Origin: Bacteroidota bacterium | GTDB taxonomy: Bacteria > Bacteroidota > Bacteroidia > Bacteroidales > UBA10428 | Length of the DNA: 13,422 nucleotides | Reading direction: 5' to 3' | Assembly: GCA_029268165.1 (NCBI GenBank) | Contig: JAJUGM010000043.1 | Span: 1 to 13,422, forward strand | Shown here: piece after piece, positions 8,337 through 13,422 of the stretch | Position numbering within the stretch: position 1 is the stretch's first letter | Layout of the letters: every line of letters starts with the position of its first letter | Translations under genes and position numbers: made by a program | Notes under the pieces: model-generated | Database searches by the model: none | Told to the model about the DNA's origin: nothing | The model's input: only the letters and a program-made list of their open reading frames with translations

Positions 8337-8690
8337 AGTTTTCCCGTAAAAACCCCGATGCAGTGATGGTTTCAATTCAAATCCTTGTGAATTGATTACA
8401 AAGGCTTTATTGCATAAGCATTTATTAATCTATGACGGGGTTAAGCCCAGTTAAGTCATTAGTTCGCATGCTCCTAATGACAAATCAGGGCTAAAAACAA
8501 GGCGCAGCCAGGGTCATACAAAAATGATTTTTTAGTTAAAGGAGGTGAATCGTAACAACAATCAACTTAAAATCCAAAATGCAAGCAATACAGTCTGAAT
8601 TCATCGCAAGGTAAAGGCGGCCAAAAGTGCCTGGTTATTATTAACCGCCAACCATGCTATCTGTTGTATTGCGTAAGCCAGGCGAGCCGT
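8337..8690. other. Hairpin-rich block present only in repeat copy A
   Basis: Removing these 354 bases from copy A, between AGTTTT at 8337-8342 and AGTTTT at 8691-8696, recreates the junction seen in copy B. The block is also bounded by an 11-bp perfect inverted repeat, GCAGTTTTCCC (8335-8345) and GGGAAAACTGC (8699-8709). Inside are stems at 8351-8357/8436-8442 (AACCCCG/CGGGGTT), 8372-8379/8388-8395 (TCAATTCA/TGAATTGA), 8444-8448/8488-8492 enclosing 8455-8462/8474-8481 (GTCATTAG/CTAATGAC), 8616-8620/8645-8649 (GGCGG/CCGCC) and 8633-8637/8642-8646. The last two overlap and are alternatives. This density suggests a structured RNA or a mobile module. No family recognised. Confidence 0.5.
8538..8548 (+). 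other. Perfect Shine-Dalgarno-like 11-mer in noncoding DNA
   Basis: AAAGGAGGTGA is fully complementary to the usual 3' end of bacterial 16S rRNA (TCACCTCCTTT). No plausible gene follows: a GTG inside the motif opens 17 codons, and the ATG at 8579, about 30 bases on, opens only 11 codons (stop at 8612-8614). Genes in this window otherwise lack such sites, as is normal in Bacteroidota. Confidence 0.5.
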
Positions 8691-8940
8691 AGTTTTTAGG
8701 GAAAACTGCGTAAGCCTTGACTTTTTTTGCATCCTTTTTTGTGTCAGGACAAAAAAGGATATGTAGGGCATGGGGCAAAGCCCCATCACCATTCATTCCT
8801 GCTAGCTAAAATTTCTCTAACAATAATTTTTATTGGCCCTAATGAATTTGTAAATTCATCGCACTTGGGTTTAAACAGTCTCTTATTCTTCAATTATTAT
8901 TAATCTAAAATGGCCAAACTGCTGATCTGACATCTTATTT

Positions 8941-8958
8941 CTCGCAGCTTGCAGCTGC
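8941..8958 (-). repeat. Short 7-base-period repeat, site 1
   Basis: Read on the minus strand this is GCA-GCTGCAA-GCTGCGA-G: two full units of a heptamer close to GCTGCGA with part units on both sides. It shares the unit with the sites at 11125-11154 and 12453-12474. It lies between repeat copy A and panB. Confidence 0.5.
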
Positions 8959-9013
8959 ATGGATAGATATATGTTGTGATGACGAACCAAATTTTTTCAA
9001 TCAATCTGTGCAG

Positions 9014-9037
9014 TTTTCGTTTTATTTTTAAACTTTG
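9014..9037 (+). promoter_or_regulatory. Possible panB promoter
   Basis: TAAACTTTG at 9029-9037 resembles the Bacteroidota -7 box TAnnTTTG with one extra base, and TTTT at 9014-9017 is near the expected -33 position. The ATG at 9057 would then have a leader of only about 12 bases. No Shine-Dalgarno sequence is visible. The match is imperfect. Confidence 0.3.
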
Positions 9038-9056
9038 CAGAATAATATAAAGAATC

Positions 9057-9878
9057 ATGTCAACAGCAGCATCTGAAAAACCAAGAAGGGTTACCACTCA
9101 TGTGGTACAGGAAATGAAACTGCGCAGAGAAAAAATTGCCATGCTTACGGCCTATGACTATTCATTTGCAAAAATTCTGGACAGGGCAGGTATAGATGTT
9201 ATCCTGGTAGGCGATTCAGCCTCAAATGTAATGGCCGGTCATGAAACTACCGTTCCCATTACATTGAATGAAATGATTTATCATGCCTCATCGGTAGTAA
9301 GGGCTATTGAGAGGGCACTTGTTATCGTTGACATGCCTTTTGGTTCCTATCAGGGCAACTCAAAAGAAGCGCTTAATTCAGCCATACGTATTATGAAAGA
9401 AACCGGTGCGCATGGCGTTAAACTTGAAGGTGGCCGCGAAATCATTGAGTCTGTCAGCAGGATTATTTCTGCAGGAATTCCGGTTATGGGTCATCTGGGA
9501 CTTACTCCTCAGGCAATTCATAAATTCGGAACCTATGTGGTTAGAGCCAAAGAAGAGGCCGAAGCAAAAAAACTGGTTGATGATGCCCACTTACTTGAAG
9601 AGGCAGGGTGTTTTGCGCTGGTACTCGAAAAAATCCCGGCTGCCCTTGGGGGACAGGTTGCCGGCGAACTTAAAATTCCTGTTATCGGAATAGGCGCCGG
9701 GCGCTTTGTTGACGGACAGGTACTTGTTTTACATGATATGCTTGGAATTACACAGGATTTTTCACCACGCTTCCTCAGGCGCTATCATAACCTCTATCAG
9801 GAAATTACCAAAGCAATTACTAATTATATTGATGATGTGAAAAACCTTGAATTCCCGAATGAAAAGGAACAATATTAA
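9057..9878 (+). CDS. panB: 3-methyl-2-oxobutanoate hydroxymethyltransferase
   Basis: 273 residues, normal length. PanB transfers a hydroxymethyl group from 5,10-methylenetetrahydrofolate to 2-oxoisovalerate to make ketopantoate, the first committed step to pantothenate and coenzyme A. It is a cytosolic decameric TIM barrel. Motifs: [10 protein letters not shown] (29-38); metal-binding Asp53 in VGDSASNV, Asp92 in VDMPFGSY and Glu124 in [14 protein letters not shown] (145-152); and the catalytic Glu191 in [21 protein letters not shown] later in the chain is also conserved. All active-site residues are present. panC and panD are not adjacent. It is the only plus-strand gene before 12,600 and is bracketed by two same-direction copies of the noncoding repeat, which is unusual for a housekeeping gene. 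Confidence 0.98.
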   Translation: MSTAASEKPRRVTTHVVQEMKLRREKIAMLTAYDYSFAKILDRAGIDVILVGDSASNVMAGHETTVPITLNEMIYHASSVVRAIERALVIVDMPFGSYQGNSKEALNSAIRIMKETGAHGVKLEGGREIIESVSRIISAGIPVMGHLGLTPQAIHKFGTYVVRAKEEAEAKKLVDDAHLLEEAGCFALVLEKIPAALGGQVAGELKIPVIGIGAGRFVDGQVLVLHDMLGITQDFSPRFLRRYHNLYQEITKAITNYIDDVKNLEFPNEKEQY

Positions 9879-10055
9879 ACGCGAAGGTCTGGCCTGATTA
9901 TCACGTTCCAAAATATGCCCGTAAGAACATACCTGTAGGTTTCTTTTTATCCAATTATTGCATTAAAAAAATTTCTAATTCAATGCGGTTTAGAAAGATC
10001 AACTTTTTTGTATTGCTGGCACTGCACGAGATAAGTAATTTTACTAAATAGGAAA
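9879..10055. other. Gap after panB, no gene seen
   Basis: AT-rich spacer with no plausible open frame. A weak hairpin-like ACCTGTAGGT at about 9930-9941 followed by TTTCTTTTT might aid panB termination, but its stem is only about 4 bp. Nothing else was recognised before the hairpin at 10056. Confidence 0.4.
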
Positions 10056-10093
10056 ATTCATTGGTTCGCTCTTTCTAAGAGCTCCCAATGAAT
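10056..10093. other. Long hairpin at the left edge of repeat copy B
   Basis: ATTCATTGG (10056-10064) pairs perfectly with CCAATGAAT (10085-10093). Inside it GCTCTT-TCT-AAGAGC (10068-10082) forms a second perfect 6-bp stem. Together they make a 15-bp interrupted hairpin with a 3-base loop. No T tract follows on either strand, so it is not a standard terminator. The right arm overlaps the first bases of copy B, and copy A has no matching left arm. It may mark an insertion boundary or stabilise the 3' end of panB mRNA. Confidence 0.6.
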
Positions 10094-10428
10094 AATTCCT
10101 CTAAAAATATTTTCTATTCGCATGGATCTATTTGTTTATACTTGATATGTGTTTTTAATATACTGTTAAAGCTTTTAGTATATTTTTCCTATTTTTGAAA
10201 GGAGTTAAATCAGCCGCAGGCGTTCCGCAAAGAGGCACCGGCCTGAGCAGTTTTTAGGGAAAACTGCGTAAGCCTTGACTTTTTTTGCATCCTTTTTTGT
10301 GTCAAGACAAAAAAGGATGTGGGGTATGGGGCAAAGCCCCATCACCATTCATTCCTGCTTTCTAACATTTCTCTAACAATAATTTTTATTCACCCGGATG
10401 AATTTGCTTATTCATCGTACTTGGGTTT
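10087..10428 (+). repeat. Interspersed noncoding repeat, copy B (short form)
   Basis: Same orientation as copy A. The right module (10249-10390) differs from copy A 8691-8834 by about 6 substitutions and one 2-base indel; the left module is more diverged. Flanking direct repeats of about 47 bases are at 10095-10141 and 10367-10413. Hairpins: GCAGTTTT-TAGGG-AAAACTGC (10247-10267), a 13-bp stem CATCCTTTTTTGT / ACAAAAAAGGATG (10288-10319), ATGGGGC-AAA-GCCCCAT (10326-10342) and GATGAAT / ATTCATC (10397-10416). It fills the space between the converging panB and yciO-like genes. The hairpins lack a following T tract, so termination would not be of the standard type. Confidence 0.85.
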
Positions 10429-10467
10429 TATCATTTAGTTGTTGTAATGATTGAATCTACAATTGCC

Positions 10468-11082
10468 TTAAAATTCGATTATTCCAATTCCCTGCCTTAC
10501 AATTAGAGGTTCATCACCGCTGCAGTCAATTACCGTTGAAGGATATACATTGCCATAACCTCCGTCAATTACTGCATCAACAATTTTTTTGTACTTTTCA
10601 TATATCAATTCAGGGTCGGTGATGTAGTCATGGATTTCATCTTCATCATGAATAGATGTTGTAAGAACAGGATTACCAAGTTCTTTAACTATTGCCCTGA
10701 TAATGTTATTATCCGGCACTCTTATTCCGATAGTTCTTTTTTTGCTTCTGAATATTTTTGGGACATTGCTGCTTGCCTCGAGTATAAAGGTAAAGGGGCC
10801 CGGTAGGTACCTTCTCATTAATCTGAAAGTGCTGTTGTTTATATGTTTGGCATAATCCGAAATATGGCTTAAATCGTAACAGATAAATGAAAAATTCGCT
10901 TTTTCAACAGGTATGCCCTTTATTCTAGATAGTCTGTCAATTGCCTTTGAACTGAGTATGTCACAACCCAATCCATAAACCGTATCGGTAGGAAAAATAA
11001 CAACACCGTTATTCTTCAGAATTTCAACAGCTTTCAGCACCTGCCTTTCACCCGGCGTTTCATGATGTATCCGTAATAACAT
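10468..11082 (-). CDS. Sua5/YciO/YrdC/YwlC family protein (YciO-type)
   Basis: 204 residues. The YrdC-like fold binds ATP and tRNA-related substrates. Family members TsaC/Sua5 make threonylcarbamoyl-AMP for the t6A modification of tRNA position 37. Motifs: PTDTVYGLGC (31-40), RIKG (53-56), LMRRYLPGPFTFIL (88-101), TIGIRVPDN (117-125) and LTTSIH (140-145). The length and the stretch ANFSFICYDLSHISDYA look more like E. coli YciO than TsaC, and the SxN motif of TsaC (as in TSANxSG) is replaced by TSIHDEDE. YciO-type proteins have weak or uncertain t6A activity, so annotating this simply as TsaC would be an overcall. It starts with ATG at 11082-11080, with no clear promoter box. It converges on panB across repeat copy B. 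Confidence 0.85.
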   Translation of the reverse strand: MLLRIHHETPGERQVLKAVEILKNNGVVIFPTDTVYGLGCDILSSKAIDRLSRIKGIPVEKANFSFICYDLSHISDYAKHINNSTFRLMRRYLPGPFTFILEASSNVPKIFRSKKRTIGIRVPDNNIIRAIVKELGNPVLTTSIHDEDEIHDYITDPELIYEKYKKIVDAVIDGGYGNVYPSTVIDCSGDEPLIVRQGIGIIEF

Positions 11083-11124
11083 GGTCTTTCAATGAGCTGG
11101 TTTCATAACAGAAATATTATTTAA

Positions 11125-11154
11125 GCTTTGAGCCAAGAGCTTCGGGCTACAAGA
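11125..11154 (+). repeat. Degenerate 7-base tandem repeat, site 2
   Basis: Four heptamers in register: GCTTTGA, GCCAAGA, GCTTCGG, GCTACAA, then GA. It lies 43 bases upstream of the YciO-like start and is preceded by TTAA, as is site 3. Confidence 0.55.
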
Positions 11155-11330
11155 TTGATTGCCTAGGTCATCACCTGCAAAATTTTTTGATTTAAGCATT
11201 ACGAGCATCGATTTAAGATTCATAAAGGGACCATTTTACAGAAACACAATCATCAAACGCAGGTGGCTATTTCTTCAATTAAACATTATAAATCATAAAA
11301 TTTATAGCTTGCTATCTTGTCTTTATTCTT

Positions 11331-11348
11331 CCCCGATAGCTATCGGGG
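11331..11348. other. Perfect 18-base palindrome
   Basis: CCCCGATAGCTATCGGGG is perfectly self-complementary. It lies 25-42 bases past the stop of the YD-repeat gene (minus strand), in the 290-base gap before the YciO-like gene. As RNA it would form a GC-rich stem with very little loop. No T tract follows on the minus strand; on plus it is followed by TTTGTTCTTTGTTC. It could help terminate, serve as a protein-binding site, or belong to a genome-wide palindromic family. Confidence 0.75.
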
Positions 11349-11372
11349 TTTGTTCTTTGTTCTCTTATTCAA

Positions 11373-12344
11373 TTAAAAATACTCGTAGTTGTATTTGGTA
11401 AGAACACGATAATTCGTTGAGGGATAAAAAGTTTCACTATGTGTACACAAGCCTTTGGCATCATAAAAATATTTAATGCTGTTAAATTCCTCATTGTTTT
11501 TTCTGCGCCACCTTATTTCTGTTATATATCCCTTTTCGTTATATGTAAAACCCTTTTTAAGAAATTTACCTCCTTCCTGCGATTCTTCCCATATTTCTGT
11601 CAAATCACTTTTATTATTGTAATTATAAGTTGTGCGAAGGGTGATTTTATTCAGCTTGTACTTTGCTTCAGCCTTTAAATTTTTCTTTTCATCATAGTCG
11701 TATGTCTTTCTTTCAATAATATCCTGATTAACGCCGTAAACAGTTTCTTCAAGAAGGTTGTTTCTTGAGTCATAAGTAAGCTCAATGCGCGAAATCATAT
11801 TCCCTGCAGCATTGTATATAGAAACACTGGTTTTTAGCCCGTCTTTTTTAAATATTCTCTTTTCAACCAGCGTACCGTTTTTTTCATATACTATTTCCTT
11901 CAGATTGCCATTATTGTCATAACTATATTTATTATGGAACTTTTCAACTCCGTCAAAGCCTGTCTCTTCAATCACGTCATTTCTTGAATTATATTTGGAA
12001 ATTTTCTGGTAAGCAATTTGTTTTTCATTACCACCTGTGTACCTTGAATACTCAAGTTTATTTCCGGCTGCATCGTAACGGTATTTTTCCACATTTATAA
12101 CAACGCCTTTCGGATTGTACGTGGTAACCTCGGCTATTTCACCTGACTGATTATAAAGGGTTACAGATGTTTTTACCCCGCTTTTTTCAGGCTTATCGTC
12201 AACATATTTGTATTCCCAGTTGATTTGTTTTTTTATTTTATTGTTAACTATATGGGCCTTTGTTTTCTTATCAACCGAAGGCTGTGACCATACGATATTA
12301 ATACCGGCAAACATAACCAGTATAAACCATACTTGTTTTCTCAT
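11373..12344 (-). CDS. Exported YD (RHS-like) repeat protein
   Basis: 323 residues. A signal peptide covers about residues 1-20 (cleavage near VWS/Q). From about residue 60 to the end the chain is a series of short repeats of the pattern Y-D-x-x-G-N-L-x-E-x-x-x-Y-x-x-x-G-x-x-x-x-K, for example YSYDNNGNLKEIVYEKNG and LTYDSRNNLLEETVY. Such YD repeats build beta-strand filaments or shells in RHS/teneurin proteins. Here there is no RHS core domain, no toxin tip and no T9SS sorting domain, so it looks like a small periplasmic or outer-membrane-associated protein of unknown function. It is a single-gene unit with its own promoter candidate and ends before the palindrome at 11331. Confidence 0.85.
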   Translation of the reverse strand: MRKQVWFILVMFAGINIVWSQPSVDKKTKAHIVNNKIKKQINWEYKYVDDKPEKSGVKTSVTLYNQSGEIAEVTTYNPKGVVINVEKYRYDAAGNKLEYSRYTGGNEKQIAYQKISKYNSRNDVIEETGFDGVEKFHNKYSYDNNGNLKEIVYEKNGTLVEKRIFKKDGLKTSVSIYNAAGNMISRIELTYDSRNNLLEETVYGVNQDIIERKTYDYDEKKNLKAEAKYKLNKITLRTTYNYNNKSDLTEIWEESQEGGKFLKKGFTYNEKGYITEIRWRRKNNEEFNSIKYFYDAKGLCTHSETFYPSTNYRVLTKYNYEYF

Positions 12345-12395
12345 ATTTTCCTGTTACTTAATCATTATTTTTTATAAACAATAACAATGCCAAAA

Positions 12396-12403
12396 CAAAG
12401 CTA
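12396..12403 (-). promoter_or_regulatory. Promoter -7 box of the YD-repeat gene
   Basis: On the minus strand TAGCTTTG (12403-12396) is an exact match to the Bacteroidota -7 consensus TAnnTTTG. Transcription would start about 45 bases before the ATG at 12344. No TTTG is seen at the -33 position. Confidence 0.5.
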
Positions 12404-12452
12404 ATAATTATATTATGATTGTCATATTAGTTTATTCTAAAAAGTAAATTAA

Positions 12453-12474
12453 GCTGCGAGCTACGAGCCACGAG
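12453..12474 (+). repeat. 7-base tandem repeat, site 3
   Basis: GCTGCGA, GCTACGA and GCCACGA follow each other in register, then G. It is the cleanest of three related intergenic sites in the window and lies between the divergent YD-repeat gene and the AsmA-like gene. Confidence 0.65.
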
Positions 12475-12551
12475 ATATCTGATAATACTTAAGTTAATAT
12501 TTCTTAATTCAACCCTCATCATGCTTTAATCATTATTCATTTCAGTATGAG

Positions 12552-12584
12552 TTTTCAAAAATTGCAATTATTTAATTTACTTTG
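12552..12584 (+). promoter_or_regulatory. Possible promoter of the AsmA-like gene
   Basis: TTACTTTG (12577-12584) differs by one base from TAnnTTTG, and TTTT (12552-12555) stands 21 bases upstream, a suitable -33 distance. The leader to the ATG at 12631 would be about 40 bases. AT-rich background makes this tentative. Confidence 0.35.
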
Positions 12585-12630
12585 TCATCGCCAATTATTT
12601 AATACTCATGTTTCTTTCTGTATTAAGATT

Positions 12631-13422
12631 ATGAAAATCAATTTTATATTCAAAAAAATAAGCTCCATCAGTAAACCGGCTAAAATACTTTTTTACACAT
12701 TGTTAATTCTTTTTATACTATCAATCCTTTTTTTTGTTTCATTTAAACAGATGGCTTTTGAAAAAGCGATACAAAAAATATCGGTAAAGATGGAAAAAAG
12801 AGGATACAGGTTTTCATGGAATGATGGCATATATGTAGGGTTAAACAAGATTAACTTCGATGATATTTATATAGAATCGAGATTTGACAGTACAAGCCTG
12901 CAACTTGACTCGGTCGAACTTAAATTATCACTGTTAAAGGCACTATCAGGCAAACTTAAATTGAAATCCTTTTCATGCAGATACATTGTCTTATTATACG
13001 ATATGAATAAAGACAGTGTATTTCGTAATTCTGGTGCAAAGCAATTGCCAAAACCGGGATATACTGGTTATTCAGCCATACTGAATCGCTTTGTTCACCA
13101 TATCCTGATGGCTATCCCGAACAATCTGAATATTTCAGAAGCCGATGTTTATTTTAATAACCACAGGCATGATGCGAAGCTGAAATTTAATGATATAAGT
13201 ATTAAAGGGAAACTGGTAAATGCATCCATGAGCTCAGTTTCAGCAAATGACACTTCTTTGATTTTAATAAAAGGATTAATTAATAAAAAAAACTTAACAT
13301 CAGAAATCAAAGCATATCATGCTGATTTCAATAAAGAGCCTGTTGTTTTTCCCGGTGAGAATCCGGTAGGTTTTAATTTTGATACACTCTCATTATACGT
13401 CCGGTTACCATATTATTCAAAC
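12631..13422 (+). CDS. Membrane-anchored AsmA-like protein, N-terminal part (cut by window edge)
   Basis: An uninterrupted frame of 264 codons runs from ATG 12631 to the window end. A single transmembrane segment at about residues 17-38 (AKILFYTLLILFILSILFFVSF) follows a basic N-terminus, so the rest should face the periplasm. After it come FEKAIQKISVKMEKRGYRFSW and alternating short beta-like segments (KINFDDIYIESR, SLQLDSVELKLSLLKALSGKLKLKSF), a pattern typical of AsmA/DUF748-like domains. The part AILNRFVHHILMAIPNNLNISEADVYF recalls the N-terminal region that precedes the glycosyltransferase-51 domain in some large Bacteroidota transglycosylases. That domain would lie outside the window, so a peptidoglycan role is only a guess. 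Confidence 0.75.
   Translation, partial: MKINFIFKKISSISKPAKILFYTLLILFILSILFFVSFKQMAFEKAIQKISVKMEKRGYRFSWNDGIYVGLNKINFDDIYIESRFDSTSLQLDSVELKLSLLKALSGKLKLKSFSCRYIVLLYDMNKDSVFRNSGAKQLPKPGYTGYSAILNRFVHHILMAIPNNLNISEADVYFNNHRHDAKLKFNDISIKGKLVNASMSSVSANDTSLILIKGLINKKNLTSEIKAYHADFNKEPVVFPGENPVGFNFDTLSLYVRLPYYSN

Larger units (their letters stand above)
8175..8872 (+). repeat. Interspersed noncoding repeat, copy A (long form)
   Basis: This stretch aligns by eye with 10087-10428 in the same orientation. The shared left module is 8175-8342 and the shared right module is 8691-8872. Between them lies a 348-base block absent from copy B. The copy is framed by related direct repeats of about 47 bases (8183-8229 and 8811-8857). 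Hairpins in the right module include a 12-bp stem at 8731-8760, ATGGGGC-AAA-GCCCCAT at 8770-8786 and ATGAATTT-GT-AAATTCAT at 8842-8859. No transposase, integrase or long frame is present. It could be a nonautonomous mobile repeat or an RNA-coding repeat. The orientation label is arbitrary. Confidence 0.85.

Noticed and set aside
8538..8548. Fragment of the 16S rRNA 3' end on the minus strand
   Set aside because: TCACCTCCTTT matches, but the bases on both sides do not resemble 16S rRNA, so it is not a displaced rRNA piece.
8601..8792. 63-codon minus-strand open frame (starts MVMGLCPMPYI) inside repeat copy A
   Set aside because: Copy B has the same ATG region, but a 2-base indel changes the frame, so that its version reads MVMGLCPIPHILF and continues differently. 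The frame is not conserved although the DNA is about 95% identical, which argues against a protein.
10288..10342. Intrinsic terminators formed by the hairpins of repeat copy B
   Set aside because: No T tract follows either stem on the plus or minus strand, and the same hairpins occur in copy A, where no gene ends nearby.
8175..10428. Composite transposon carrying panB
   Set aside because: The flanking repeats contain no transposase or clear terminal inverted repeats, and no target-site duplication could be seen.
8941..12474. CRISPR array
   Set aside because: The repeats are 7 bases long without unique spacers, and no cas gene is present.

Overview
The window looks like chromosomal DNA from a member of the Bacteroidota, probably Bacteroidales or a close relative. 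The signs are: low GC with AT-rich gaps; a subtilase ending in a type IX secretion (T9SS) sorting domain; secreted MORN- and YD-repeat proteins; a lipoprotein signal peptide; promoter-like TAnnTTTG boxes; and almost no Shine-Dalgarno sequences before genes. No phage, plasmid, CRISPR or tRNA genes are visible. The genes are ordinary chromosomal ones. The unusual content is in the spacers.

Layout. Positions 1-5967 hold a tight minus-strand run, read right to left: MORN-repeat secreted protein, T9SS-type S8 peptidase, xseA, xseB, nth, then after a 135-base gap a lipoprotein and the start of a small exported protein cut off by the window edge. Gaps from the MORN gene to nth are 1-18 bases, so these five are probably one operon that mixes envelope proteins with DNA-repair nucleases. 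At 6098-8020 lies dnaK (minus), with a clear intrinsic terminator after it and an 8-bp-arm dyad upstream. panB (9057-9878) stands alone on the plus strand. A YciO/Sua5-type protein (10468-11082) and a YD-repeat secreted protein (11373-12344) are again on minus. From 12631 a plus-strand membrane-anchored protein, AsmA-like and possibly the front of a transglycosylase, runs off the right end.

The most interesting part is the noncoding DNA on both sides of panB. Two copies of one repeat family lie in the same orientation, at 8175-8872 (copy A) and 10087-10428 (copy B). Their right modules differ by only about 6 substitutions and one 2-base indel over about 143 bases. Their left modules are more diverged. 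Each copy is framed by related direct repeats of about 47 bases and contains strong hairpins. Copy A carries a further 354 bases of hairpin-rich sequence, including an 11-base perfect match to a Shine-Dalgarno sequence. Copy B lacks exactly this block, as if it had been deleted between two AGTTTT repeats. The reading frame across the shared module is not kept between copies, so a DNA or RNA element is more likely than a gene. Separate small repeats (three 7-base-period arrays and an 18-base perfect palindrome) also lie only between genes.

Functionally the genes cover DNA repair (Exo VII, endonuclease III), protein folding (DnaK), pantothenate/CoA synthesis (PanB), a threonylcarbamoyl-AMP-synthase-fold protein and several envelope proteins of unknown role. 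All identifications come from reading motifs by eye. No database search was run.
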